Source: Planoprotostelium fungivorum (Eukaryota > Evosea > Variosea > Cavosteliida > Cavosteliaceae). Taken from it: 64,000 bases of DNA. The position numbers and the translations under genes are program-made. Positions 1-11,148 of the stretch are shown here, piece after piece. Numbering within the stretch: the first letter of the stretch is position 1; each line of letters begins with the position of its first letter. The stretch is taken from assembly GCA_003024175.1 (NCBI GenBank), contig MDYQ01000092.1:1-64000 (forward strand), written 5' to 3'. The notes under the pieces were generated by a model. That model was given only the letters and a program-made list of their open reading frames with translations, made no database searches and was not told where the DNA came from.

Positions 1-1682
1 TCACCTTCTCTCCTCTATATGCTTCTGTCCCTCCATAAACTGTTGTCCGATCTTTGCTGATTCTTCATTGATCGATTCTGGTTCTATCTCTTCCTTACAC
101 GTGTCACACTTGTACTCCTCGTCCGACCTTCCGTTCTGTACGTTCATCAGTTTCGACGATCTACAACGAGTTTTTGATGACACGAGTACCTTTAGGTCTT
201 CGGGCTTGCTGATGGGATCGAACGTGATGTGACCCTTTTTGCATTTCCTGCACTTGTATGCGTTCAAGAAACGATCGGGAGATTGATCGAAGGGTACGAT
301 GCATCTACAATGAGACATGAGATACAACTCATGATGATCTCATCATCAACGACAGATGATCACTCGTGATGGTGATCAACAGCTCACCTCTTACACTTGC
401 ACCAGAAATGTTTCGTTTCCATCAATTTCTGTCTCCTCTCATACCTCGGCGCAAAAATGTCGACATAATGTACCACCAGCTCCTCCCCCGCATTCACCTT
501 GCGGATCGTCCTCACCTACCGCCCCTCAGTCGTCGACATTTCTTACACTCTCCACCTGCAGTGATCCACCTTTCGATCCCTGGTAGATACAATTTGGAGC
601 GCAAGAGTGATTGAAGAAAGTGGCGGTCAGAGGTGCCATGCCGAGCGATACGTCTCTGTTTCTGCCCCTGACATCACCAAAGCCGTGAGAGTTCGAGTTG
701 ATCTTACAGGCCAGCTCGAGCATCTGTTCTGGTCATGTCTATACCGTGATGACATCGTGATGCGTGTCATCTTCTTCGTTTTTTCTATTCAAAATGTTCG
801 AGAGATCGTGCGTCACGATGGAGATTTTTCGTTTCAAATTTGAAATGGAGGAGTGAGATAGAACACGTGCGATCACGGTGCGATGGAGGTGATGATGAAC
901 ATGTCCATAGACACACCTGCTCGTTGTCTACCACAGATAATAATTCTTGAGACATGTGCGATCTCAGTGTCTCGATTCCCTTCTTCACGGCATGCAGCCA
1001 TTCCTTCTTGAACGACTCTTTGTGTGAGATGAGTTCATCTACGATCTCGAAAGGTGTTCCCTTCTCTTTCTCCTCTTCTTTCTGTCCCTCCTGATCATAC
1101 GGTGAGACCGTAAGCAATCATATCGGACGGTGTCTACACCTTTTCGCGTTTCTTGCTGGTGATGAGAGCAAACAGAAGACGTAACAAGTCCAGATCGCAA
1201 TCGGCCTCGGTTGCAGTGCGGATCATGTGAGGTAATACGGAGCACTCCAGTTGGTGTCGGTCGTTGGCGGCCGCCTTACATTCAGTCGAACAGTAGAACG
1301 CCCATTTACAACGCTCGCAACCTTGGAGACGTCCACCACCTGCCCACGATCAGAAAATGCGATGGCGATTGGAGGAGGATCACCGATCTCATCGTTACAG
1401 TGGTGACAGATATCCCTCAGGAACGGTGAGCGAACGATCCAAGAGGTTGCAAACTCGTGATTAACCATCACGCCCTCATCTGATTCGAGTTCATTTTCGT
1501 CTCCGTCGATCATGTTCACCTAAAGCTTTCGCAGCCACCGCGTGTCTACCCTTGGCTCTCGTCGCTTGCAATGTGACAGGGAACTCCTTCATCAGAGCCG
1601 CCGCAACTGGATTTACCGTCGGTGCTGGCTTCTTCGAGGACGTTCCATTCTTTGGCTCTTGTGCATGTTGCGTGTCAGCCAT
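1..1682 (-). CDS. SMYD-type SET/MYND protein lysine methyltransferase (3' end outside window)
   Basis: SMYD proteins transfer methyl groups from S-adenosylmethionine to lysines of histones and other proteins; a MYND zinc finger is inserted in the SET domain. Reading the minus strand from ATG 1682 (MADTQHAQ) gives an N-terminal SET start, then a MYND finger near 1210-1330 (GCERCKWAFYCSTECK, then a DRHQLEC tail). An acidic/basic linker follows, then the SET core near 526-723 with the diagnostic FNHSCAPNC. The last readable exon carries the post-SET CxC region and more CxxC pairs. A 49-nt intron (GTGTAGAC...ATCAG) joins the exons around 1095-1143. The terminal TGA at positions 1-3 is better read as an intron donor (AAG/GTGA), so the gene probably continues off the left edge. 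Which SMYD subfamily it belongs to cannot be decided here. Confidence 0.8.
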
Positions 1683-2425
1683 TTCTGCGATCACATCAGG
1701 TGGTCACCGAGACAAGGAGGTCTGTCCGAAAGAACGTCGACGACGACGATCCGTCCGTTTCTGGGTGTTTTGGTCTGTCGTCAAAAAATAGAACGCAAGT
1801 TAATATTCCGACGCCCGTGGTTGTTTCTTGGCACACGGACCCGCCTCATCTTGAAAACTCTATCAAGTCCCAATCGATCAGGCCGTATGTTCGTGTACCA
1901 GTATGAAGACTCTGCAGGGTCTGAGATTCTCTCCTCGTCCACCCTTCGCTGACGAACCAATCGCCACATCTGACCTCTCACCTTTTTTGTCAGCATCGTA
2001 TGTTGCAGATGCTTCGGTCACATAAGTCAGCTCCCATCAGATGTCCACTCACCGAAGTCACAGATGACCATAATCGTCAGCGTCTACTTTGTTCTCTTGT
2101 TGCTCCATCTGTTCCACACTGTGGCAAACTTCCGCTAGAAGGCGTTGCAGAAGAATCTTTATGGATTTCACTGCACCAGCTGAAGTGAGATTCCATCACT
2201 TTTTTGGTACGCAGGGTTTAGTCATCGCCCTGGGTCGATGTAGGTGTCGGTAACATTTGATCACGAGAATTTGAAAAGAAGAGAAGAGATGAAGCGGGTG
2301 AGGTTGCTTCTGTTTCGATCACAGGTGGTGGATGATCGAGTCGCTGGATCTTTCTGCTAGATTTCATCCATGATGATTCAGAACGATACAAAAGCGAACC
2401 GACCGAAACACGATACGACGACATC
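1683..2425. other. Interval with possible small minus-strand gene, unresolved
   Basis: Between the SMYD start and the reductase start the minus strand carries two protein-like stretches. One, near 2070-2180, has a helical look (KILLQRLLAEVCHSVEQMEQ). The other, near 1800-2010, could splice across a GTGAGAGG...CTCAG intron. I could not join them in one consistent frame and recognise no family. They may be exons of a small unknown gene or chance reading frames. Nothing else stands out in the interval. Confidence 0.25.
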
Positions 2426-3308
2426 ATGGTGAAACTCATTGTATTTGGAGCGACAGGATTTGCTGGAGGAGAGGTCATACGAGTAGCTCTTAAGTCACCC
2501 GAGGTATCACGTTCTATCTTAGATGGAATGACTTAATCTCGAAGGTAACACAAGTGACTGCCGTCGCGAGAAGATCATTAGAGAACGCCACGAACGATCC
2601 CAGGTTGAAGGTGCTCATTCACAATAACTTTGAAGATTACAACACACTGTCTGAAGAATTTCGCACTCATGATGCAGTCATCTGGTACGATGTCTACACA
2701 TCTACATCTTTTTGAATGTATGATAGGGCATTGGGAGGAAAAGTTTCTGATTTCCCATCGATCGAGGAGGCTACCAAGGTGACACACACCTATGCTACAC
2801 GAGCTCTAGAGTCTATAAAGGAAGCCAGAGGTGGATCGACACCACCATTCCACTTCTGTTATCTGTCTGGCATGGGAGCAGATAGAACAGAGTCTCAGCA
2901 TTTCTTCTTCGAAAAGGCCAGTCGGTATCTGAAGGTGAAGGAAGAATCATCTGAAGCAGACATGATATTCTCCCTCGATCTGCATCTTCACAGCTCTTGA
3001 CGATCTAAAACCATTTATAGGGTAGGACTGAAAAGGATCTCCTGACCATCGTCGATGGTAACACCCATCCTTCACTCCGATTGATAATGCATCGCCCGGG
3101 AGGCATCTTAGACACCACCTCAGAAGGCATGCGAAGCCGTCTTAGACACGGACTCAGTCGAGTCATGCGACCATATTTCATAGAGAACAAGCTGGTCGCC
3201 GGCAGTCTCCTCCACACCGCAACGCACGGCAGCCAAAAGGACACATTAGAGAATGCAGACATGATCGAGAGAGGAGGGTTGTTTCTCTCATCCATTGGAT
3301 TACAATAG
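2426..3308 (+). CDS. NAD(P)-binding Rossmann-fold protein (atypical SDR / NmrA-like)
   Basis: This is a single Rossmann-domain protein of roughly 225 residues. It starts at ATG 2426 with the dinucleotide-binding loop MVKLIVFGATGFAGGEV (GxTGxxG). Short introns follow: GTATCACG...CGAAG after SPE, GTACGATG...ATAG within AVIWALGG, and a longer one (about 2936-3020) after RYLK. Later exons contain YLSGMGADRTES and a helical C-terminus ending at TAA 3308. The layout (GATGFxG, DAVIWALGG, FCYLSGMGAD) matches atypical SDRs such as HTATIP2-like and NmrA-like proteins, which bind NADP and act as reductases or redox sensors. Substrate is unknown. The C-terminal part is compact compared with full epimerases. 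Confidence 0.75.
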
Positions 3309-3595
3309 AACGACTATATAAATCACGACGAGCCATCGATGTAATCATTTGGCACATGATCACACAGAGTAAGAAATCGTTGTCTATGTACAAAGACGTT
3401 TATGATGCGATACACCGTCTGTGTCTGACGGATTCGATGCTGTTAAATAAGATGTCCTCTTCATTCAGATCCCTCTCTGCTAAGCTTGTTTCTCTTCCTG
3501 GCATTCGTGCTGTATACGAGCTCCGGAGAACGCAGCCTTGGTGCAGGGGCTATCTTCATTTCTAAAGGTGTGACGGAGAGCATGTCCAAGACGCT

Positions 3596-4008
3596 CTAAT
3601 GTAATACTGGCCGAATCGACTTGTGACGATGAGCTAAAAGCTCTTTGGCCTGCTGGTGTGTGAACCAGATGAAGAATGGTAATGAATCTACCAAAATGGT
3701 ACGTTCATAAGCTTCTGCGGTCCCTCCTGGGATGAAGAGAAAAAATTCCAGATCCGAAGTCACCGGAAACACGCGAACACGTTCCCAGTTTTACCGCAAC
3801 GGGTCACGGTAGTTCACGTGCTGATTCGCGTAAGTCGTGTAATGACGATCAGATCCGAACGCTATGCTTGTCTTCATCCTGCATGTCCTTACACCACATG
3901 AAGCCCAGATGTTCTTAAGGACGAGTGATCTGATAGAAGAAGAGATTCACCTGATATTTCAAGGGTGATCAACTCGCCTTCTCGTAAAAGGTGAGAAGGG
4001 CCATAGTG
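3596..4008 (-). pseudogene. Decayed or mis-spliced conserved-looking protein gene
   Basis: The minus strand carries protein-like sequence in pieces. It opens with MALLTFYEK (about 3980-4008) and continues with NLFFYQITRP, then EHLGFMWCKDMQDEDKH, then DRHYTTYANQHVNYRDP. The last piece is NWERVRVFPVTSDLEFFLFI running to a TAG at 3596. The pieces are interrupted by two in-frame TAA codons (after ITRP and after YRDPLR) and one frame change, and these interruptions lack ordinary GT-AG introns. The aromatic-rich composition looks like real coding sequence rather than chance. I do not recognise the family. It may be a recently inactivated host gene, or an intact gene with introns I cannot place. Confidence 0.4.
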
Positions 4009-4185
4009 ATACGTGTGAAAAGGTTGGGCTTTCGTTGAATTGGAAATCGATTATCGATTCGAGGAGGTAGTTGTGGCGTCAGCTTCGATAAGGGATAGAT
4101 CCTCTATAGGATCAGATTTTGTTAAGTGCTCGATCAGGTGGCGTCACCCTATCGCGATTAGCTGGTCGACACCTATCACATTTCC

Positions 4186-4345
4186 CATCACGATCTCAGT
4201 TTTGCATCACGATCGGCCTTTGCATCACGATCAGCCTTTGCATCGCGAACACACTTGGCGTCACGATCTCATCTCCCATCACAATCTCATTTTCCATCAC
4301 GATCTCATTTTCCACCACTGATCTCATTTTCACATCACACTCGAA
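4186..4345. repeat. Degenerate ~20-bp tandem repeat (CATCACGATCTCATTTT type)
   Basis: About eight imperfect copies of a unit close to TTGCATCACGATCTCA lie head to tail just downstream of the coilin stop codon. The copies differ in their 3' part (TCGGCC, TCAGCC, TCTCAT). No coding sense is apparent. It is probably a minisatellite expanded from the ATC-rich spacer sequence common in this window. Confidence 0.7.
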
Positions 4346-4363
4346 TCAATCCAACGATGCATT

Positions 4364-6067
4364 TCATTGGTTCTCGACTCGATCTAAGAGTCGAACGTCC
4401 GACATGTCGTGATGTCTGTGGATGGCGATGACTCTCTGTCCCTCCGTTCCTTCATCTTCCACTTCGTTCTGTATCTCTTCTCCCTCCAAAACAAAACGCG
4501 GTGATAAGACGATCTCCACGATGCCATCCGAATACGAGCGGACCGTTCCCTCTCTGTGCACCGTCTACAACGCGTCAACTCTTCTCACGCTACACGATAC
4601 ACATCGAACGTCTCTATCTTCAGATGACAGTGCACTCACGATGGGTTCTCCGTGCAGCAGAGTCCAGTGGTGGAAGTAGAGGAGGTCGTTGACTCTCGGC
4701 TCGTCTTGCAGCAAGGGAAAGGCGGGGTAGTCTCTCACCGTGTCCACCGCAGTTAAAATTACGGAATCGTTTGTGAGTCGATCTCTGTGGGCGGCGATGT
4801 CGTTTGATACATCGAGTGTGCCGTTGGCCTGGCCCTGCTGCTGCCTGCGAGATCTCTGTCTACCTCCCCTCTTCCTCCTCTCTCTCGTCTCTGTCGTTGT
4901 GAGTTGACGTGATGATGGATTGCCTGCCTGTGGGGGTGTCGGGAGTGGATGCTGTGACTTGTGCGGAAGTTTGGATGCTTCTGTCGAGTGGTGTAGATGA
5001 TGTCGGTGGTTCGTCTGGAGGATGTCAGTCGTGATGATGGAGATCACGTGATCATCGCGATCGTGTGATGATGAACGACGATCACGATCATGTGATCGTG
5101 ACGATGATGAATCGATTCACCTCCTTCTTGTTCGGATATGACACGGACTCTCTTGTTGATGGGAGTGATGGGAGTGATGGGTGTCAGAATGTTCGCCCCG
5201 CTCGTGTTTACATCTTCGTTTCTCTCTGGTGTGACCTTTTTTCTTCAATCTCTCTAGTTTTTTTCATTCTCACCTTTTCTTTCTTCTTGGAGGATGTGAC
5301 GATGTCTTTCTTCTGCTTCTCGTTCAACGAACGAAGTGTGAAGATACGGTACCTTTTTGTTCTTCTCTTCTGATTCTTCTCTTCGTTTCTTCTCTTCCTT
5401 CTGTCTCTTCTTCTCTTCCTTTTCTCTCTCTTCTCTCTTCTTCTCCTTCTCTTTCTCTTCCTTCTTCTTTAACTTTCTCTCTTTCTCTTTCAATTTCTCT
5501 TCCTTCTCTTTCAGCTTTTCCTTCAACTTTTTCTTCTCTCTCTCTTCGTCGCTCTCTCCTCCTTTCTTGTCTTTCTTACCCTTCTTCTCTTCCTTCTCTT
5601 CTTTCTTTGCTTTCTTCTTCACTTGCAGCTCTGTTGGTGTTAGGACATTTGCAATGAGATCGATTCACCTTTCTCTTTCTTTGGTTTCTCATCTTCTGAA
5701 CTGCTGTCGTCTCTCTTTCTCTTGTTTAATTTTTTCAATCTGTTCGAGACATGAATCGATGTCATCTCACATTCAAACACGAACCGATGCAGATGAAAGA
5801 GCAAATTAAAAGGTCTCACACGATGATGTCATCTGATCGCAAGAGAGAGACGGGTTGATTGGGCAGGATGGCGAAATCATCGATGGTGGCACAGACAGCA
5901 TCGTCTATATCGTAGGTCTTCTTGATCAGGTAGATGAGATCAGAGACTTTCGCCGCCGAAGCGGGAAGGTGTTGCCATGAATTCCTCTTGTATTCATCCT
6001 TCTGGCTCAACTTGAAGCTTGAATCGAGAGATACTTTGACTCTCACGGGAGCGGTTCCATTGTCCAT
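4364..6067 (-). CDS. COIL: Coilin (Cajal-body scaffold)
   Basis: Coilin organises Cajal bodies, where spliceosomal snRNPs mature. Three parts match the family. ATG 6067 opens a ubiquitin-like N-terminal domain (KVSDLIYLIKKTYDI, then FAILPNQPVSLLRSDDIIV), the self-association domain. The middle is a very long charged exon (5254-5622) of almost pure K and E, taking the place of the usual lysine-rich nuclear-targeting linker. The C-terminal atypical Tudor domain starts with VRDYPAFPLLQDEPRVND and, after a GTGAGTGC...GTTGTAG intron, ends with GTVRSYSDGIVEIVL and a short tail to the stop at 4364. The DYPxFPxL...P.V.D pattern is the coilin Tudor signature. Other introns separate the parts; their exact borders are not fixed. 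The gene is head-to-head with the ER-lectin gene, 255 bp apart. Confidence 0.78.
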
Positions 6068-6322
6068 GATGGTCTTCGTAAATGTGATGTGTGATCACAT
6101 GTACCTGATCTTTACGTTGTAGACACGATCGATCATCATTTTTGTAAGAGTATGACCCCAATTGAAGTTCAGTGGTCTAATCACACAGACACGATTGCAC
6201 TGTACTTGGATCCTCGTGCAGACTCAGCGCAGCATATAGATTGGGCTGTGGGCTCTTTGCATTGTAGATGAAGAATAAAATTGCCTCCAGAAACCATTCC
6301 AACACATCACCACACGGACGAT
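6068..6322. promoter_or_regulatory. Short divergent promoter interval between coilin and ER lectin genes
   Basis: These 255 bases separate two head-to-head start codons, so both promoters must lie here or overlap the genes. It contains two copies of the window-wide motif (GTTGTAGA near 6115, ATTGTAGAT near 6261). No clear TATA element is visible. Confidence 0.4.
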
Positions 6323-7906
6323 ATGATGAAGTTGCTATGCATCTTCTTGTCTTTATTTCTGGTATCTGAGGCCGTCTTCGACCTCTCAAATCGAATAGGA
6401 GAAACGAAGTATACGATCGAAGTTTTCACCGCTGAACAAGCCAAAGTGATCTCTATCGATTCGACGTCAGCTCTGACGTGAACAGGGGAAAACGTTCGAA
6501 GGTACAGTGATTCCAATGACCTCTGTGTTCCGTCAGAAGGTGATGACAATAATGTTACACGTGTCATTGATGGGCGAAGGTGAACTGTTACTTGCCTATC
6601 GAGGGTAAACCTCCACAAGAGGAACATTCCAGCGACGAAGACAAGGATGCAAAGAGATTGATCGATACGGCGCTACCTCTGGGACAATGCATATATCGAG
6701 TGATTCCATCGGTTGGGTTCGTCTCACGACTGATTCGAGCGACAGTTAGAAGGTTGGTGGGTCTATGAATTCTGCCCAAAGAAGCATCTGAGACAATATC
6801 ATCAAGAGAAGGGAGAGACCATTCGACCACAGGACGAATTTATCCTTGGAAAATTCGTCAAAGACTCCGGTCGAGAGGACGCCGAACATTACAAAGAGGT
6901 GATGATCATTTCACAAATGCACTTCTCAAAGAGACACAGTCTTACAACCTTGGAACGCCTTGTGACATCACGGGCTTACAGAGATCCACCGTGAGTCATC
7001 CGAGATGACATCACATCCATCATCATCATCCACCATCCTCTAAAGATGGATTCAGGAGGTCCAATACGAATGTTCAACGAACAGCGCCAACCACATTTCA
7101 TCCATTCGTGAGCCCGCCACATGTACATACGTCGTCACCATCAGCACACCCGCCATCTGCAAGCATCCACAGTACAAACCGAAGAAAGATCACGTTGAAG
7201 TCATCTCGTGTGTCTATGAGAAAGATCCTCATCACGATGTTGGTGGCGATCACGATCGCGATCATGACGAACGTGAGCCGATCTTCTGATGCCGATGTGA
7301 TCGATGACGATCGATCAGATGATGCACTTGGTATGGATTCTACGAAGCATGTCATGAGCGGCTCTACCGGAGCCGAATCAAGACTTCCAAAGAAGGTGAA
7401 GACGATGATGATGCGATGCGATCGATGACGGTAGCGATCAGGCTCAAGGTATCACGGGTCACGGTCGACAGACGAGACCGAAGCCGACGCCCGTGAAGAG
7501 CAAGGAGGGAAACGGAATGGAATCGGAAGAGAAAACTGAAGGAATCGGAAGAGGATCGGATGTGAAGGGAGAAGAGGAGGAGGCCACGACGTTCGACCTG
7601 CAGATTGATGAAGATCTCATCGAGAAATTGAAACAACTCGGCATACTCAAGACACCGGTGATTTTATCTCCTTCTTATATTACATTCTTTGTTGTCCTTC
7701 ACTTTATTTTCTTTTTTTATCATCTTCTTTCACCACTTTATCATTTTCTCTCACCACTTTATCTTCTCTTCACCTTCAACAATCTTCTCTTCACCTTCGA
7801 CAATCTTCTCTTCACCTTCTACATTCTCCTGTGTTCGTGTGTGTAGATCCTCACACATGCACAGGAAGACGATGAGGAAGACACCCACGAGAGAGATGAA
7901 CTCTAA
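6323..7906 (+). CDS. OS-9/Yos9-type ER lectin with MRH domain and C-terminal RDEL
   Basis: OS-9/Yos9 lectins read trimmed N-glycans on misfolded glycoproteins in the ER lumen and pass them to the Hrd1 ubiquitin-ligase complex for ERAD. ATG 6323 starts a signal peptide (MMKLLCIFLSLFLVSEAVF). An N-terminal region includes GKTFEGTVIPMTSVFRQK. The MRH domain follows: GWWVYEFCPKKHLRQYH, GTPCDITGLQRSTV, and after an intron (GTGAGTCA...ATTCAG) YECSTNSANHISSIREP and CTYVVTISTPAICKHP. The WW, QYH, paired cysteines and xREPxTC.Y pattern are family hallmarks. An acidic tail follows. After a last intron at the TGTGTGTAG acceptor, the final exon ends HERDEL then TAA at 7904-7906, an ER-retention tetrapeptide comparable to the HDEL of yeast Yos9. 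It ends 16 bases from the stop of the opposing gene. Confidence 0.85.
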
Positions 7907-7922
7907 TACAACGGCGACAAGT

Positions 7923-10537
7923 TTATAACGTCTCTTCTTCGTACGAATCATCCGAAGTCGTTCCTTCTTCTCCCTCCATCACTTCCTCATCACTCGTTCT
8001 ATCTTCGTCTGTCTCTTCTTCCTCCTCTTCCTCTTCTTCATCTAACGCGACGTTGACACAGAGAGGACCCTCGGTCCATTTCTCGGGCGTCATCTCTTCC
8101 TTGGGCTGCTCTTCGAGGCCCACGGTGGCGTTGGTCTGTCCCACAGATTCTCCATCCTTTGACGGAGAAGCAGTGGAGCCGTTCGATCTCCTCTTAAGAA
8201 CAACGAAGGCGAGGGCGAGCGTGATGGTTGACACGGCAAGGATGCAGCCGAGAACGATGAGGGCGACACCCCATGGAGCCAAGTGTGTCCCAGAGGGCCC
8301 ACCGTTGTTCTCGTTCTGGTAGTAGACGGCGGGGGTGGGGGAGGGGGGAGCGGGGGCGGGGGCGGGGGCGGGGTTGGCGATGGGTGTGGCCATCGCGTTG
8401 TAGACGACGGTCACCTTACCGCTGGCTGAGTCTTGAAGGACGTAGGCTTCGGTCGTGCGGCCCTCTTCGAGGCGGGTTGTAGATGAAGCGACGACCTTTC
8501 CCGCCTTTTTCACGTGGATGGAGAAGTCACCGGCGGGGGCGGTGATCTTGACGTTACCCTGGTGATCGGGGGTGAAGTCTTGGCCGGTTGTAGATGAAGC
8601 CAGGGCCTCTCTCAGAGCGTTGAAGAGGCCGGTGGGGGCAGAATTTTCGTCGAAAAGTGAGCCGACGATTCCGTGAAAAGTGATCTCCTTCACGCCCTTC
8701 TTGGCGGCGGCCACGGCGTAGAAATTTCTGAGAAAAGTCTTCTTATCCTTGACGGAAGCAGGTACGCTGAAGCTGGAGACGCGTACGGGCCTTCCCAGGG
8801 AAGCTACCCCATCGAGTACGTCGGATAATTGTCCTAGGGACAGTGGAGAAGTCGCGGAATCGGAATTGAATCGGAATCCGACTTGATCCACGGTGAGCCC
8901 GGCGGCGATCCACTGGCGAGAAAAGTTCTGGAAAGAGAGTGGAAGTTTCCAGGAAATTTCCGTGGGTACGTAATCGTTACTGACGCTGATGCTGGTACGT
9001 ACGCCGGGGGCGGCAGACTGTACGGCCTGGAGGGACACGCGTTGTAGATGGAGCAATTCGGTCGAATTGAATCCGAGTTTCTGGCCCAAACGATTCAGAT
9101 CCGTTGAAACGTCGATGAGCGTGAAATTTCGGAGAAAAGTGCCGACGATGGAGGTCACGTGACGACCGAGGGCAGCCCCAAATTCTACCACGTCCCTCTT
9201 GACGGCTATTTTTCCGGCGGGCTGAAATAATCCGGTGGCTTTCAAGTTGAAACCCATGGAGAGCAGAGTGGCGATGTGTCCCTTCAGCTCGATCTCCTTC
9301 TCCAATTGGCTCGTTGTAGAATCGATGGTCGACCAAGAGAAATCAACAGTGGCACTGTTGATGCCAATGTCCTTCAGCTGCTTCCACACCGATGTCACGT
9401 TATAGTTGAACGGGCTGGCTTGGACTCCGTACTGGAAATTCGAAGCCAACTTGTAGAGGGCAACCGTGAAGTCCTTCTTCTCTCCCTGGACTTTCACGGT
9501 CACGTTGTGCTGTCTCATTTTTCCGTATTTCTCCGCCCTCGTCAGTTCAAGTTGGTTTTCGGCAGCCGTGTTGTTCATGATGAGTTGAGAGGCTAGAGCG
9601 GCCTCGCTCGGTGTAGACATCTGGTAGCCAAATGACTGTGCATCATCTCTCGCGATGACATCCGATGCGACGGGGAGGTAGTTGCTGCGGGCGTTCTTGG
9701 CTTTGACTCGATGAATAGAAGTGAGGGCAGTCTCTCTGTTGGTGTAGACGACCTTGCCGGGTTGAGATAGAGGTCCGTAGCCGTTGCCCGAGTTATCGAT
9801 GGGGAGGACCATGACTTGAGAATCGACGGACACGGAAGACATGATGGACACGATGGAGGATGTCTTGGGGATGGACAGTCCAAGGGTCGATGTCATGTGA
9901 TCTGCATCTTCTAATCGGACGCGATAGCCGAGGGTCGGGGCTTCGTATTCGTCGACGGTCCAGACGAGAGTTGAAAACTGATCGAAGGTCTTCATGGAAC
10001 CTAGAGAGAAAATGAGATGGTGGGGACGTGATGGAATGCAGGTGTCGGACTCACCATCTGAATTGTACTCGATGAGAATGAGAGTGAAAGCGGGTTGGAG
10101 GACGATATCAAAGCTCTTGTCTTCGGCTCCGATGGAAATGGAATCGTAAGAGGTGGGAAGCAGGTAGGGAATCCTCCACGAAGAGAAGATTCGGTTCTTC
10201 AGAGATGATGCAGAAAGTGATACGGTTGTATGATTGTCTACGACGAAAGAGTATCTGCCGTCAGTGCTGAGGACAGAAAAAGATTTTCCAGCGGCATCGG
10301 TGAGCGTGATGTTCACTATGAAACGTATGAGACATTATGATTCCAACAATTATGTGATGATGTGATGAAAGGACTGTGATAAGGCTTCGTATTGAGGTAT
10401 TTTGTCTTCAGAAGGTTGTAAGACTCACCCGAAGAGGTCGTTTGTCCGTCAGAGGCAGTGATAGATCCACTCAATGTTGCTGCCTGAACAAGGCCAACGA
10501 GCGCCAGAATGAAGAAGAGGGCACTGTATCTCTGCAT
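7923..10537 (-). CDS. GH10-like domain type I membrane protein, probably catalytically inactive
   Basis: Exon 1 (ATG 10537) encodes a signal peptide (MQRYSALFFILALVGLVQA) and the start of a carboxypeptidase-regulatory-like beta domain (LSGSITASDGQ). A GTGAGTC...CATAG intron joins it to VNITLTDAAGKSFSV. The large second exon encodes a central TIM-barrel-like region resembling glycoside hydrolase family 10 (FQYGVQASPFNYN; IDVSTDLNRLGQKLG). A proline-alanine linker, one transmembrane helix (GVALIVLGCILAVSTITLAL) and a strongly acidic cytoplasmic tail follow. In GH10 enzymes the acid/base Glu sits in a VVNE-like strand and the nucleophile in ITELD. Here those places read VSTD and VRVSSF, so both glutamates seem lost. 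A 54-nt intron (about 10004-10057) keeps the frame open if retained. The GH10 assignment rests on pattern only. Confidence 0.6.
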
Positions 10538-11148
10538 TGTGACAAAATTCGATCGTATGACGTTCTTTACAATGAATGTCTGTACACAGGAGCTACCAAA
10601 GGTGATGGTGCTCTCAGATTAGATCGTGTCCGTCTCGATGCGAAAGTGATGGACCTCTCGAACCACACGGGCAGTCAGAATGAGCCTCTATCAGCTCTTC
10701 CCATCTCTTGTCTACATTCTGTAGACTCCAGCCCGAACCTTCCACACAGCGATTTAGAAGATGTCGTTGCGCGCTCGTGAACGTCGACAGAAAGACATCC
10801 GTTGAGACTTGAAGACTCGAATCTCGGAATGAGTTGAATGTTCAGAGAATTTGTGTGTCCTCTTCTCCAAGTAACGGGCCAGCTTGCGACGCGATGGATC
10901 ATGGTCTTCTTCTCGTGATGTAGAAGGACGAGACGATTGAGCGTGGGACGGTGACGTTTGGAATCGATCTCAGAGGTCGATGATGTCGATGTCGAGGGAT
11001 GGATCGGAACATCATACAGAACATCATACGAACAGGTATCTTCTGATACTTGGAACGAATGGATGACCTAGATTCTCATGCATGGAATATGAATCGAGTG
11101 ACACAAGAAGATCCGCTATATGTTCATTTATCATTGCCTTCTAAAGAC
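10538..11148. other. Intergenic interval with one weak minus-strand reading frame
   Basis: This is upstream of the GH10-like gene and downstream of the beta-trefoil gene. On the minus strand around 10755-10920 there is a basic stretch (PSRRKLARYLEKRTHKFSEH) ending RARNDIF and a stop. No start, splice structure or family could be established, so I do not call it a gene. Confidence 0.3.

Noticed and set aside
4040-4412. His/Ile-rich plus-strand frames near 4.0-4.4 kb
   Set aside because: They are translations of the CATCACGATC tandem repeat.
5357-5809. A 150-residue plus-strand frame of mostly Ser and Phe
   Set aside because: It is the antisense of the lysine/glutamate-rich exon of coilin; TTC/TCT codons mirror GAA/AGA. 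No independent support.
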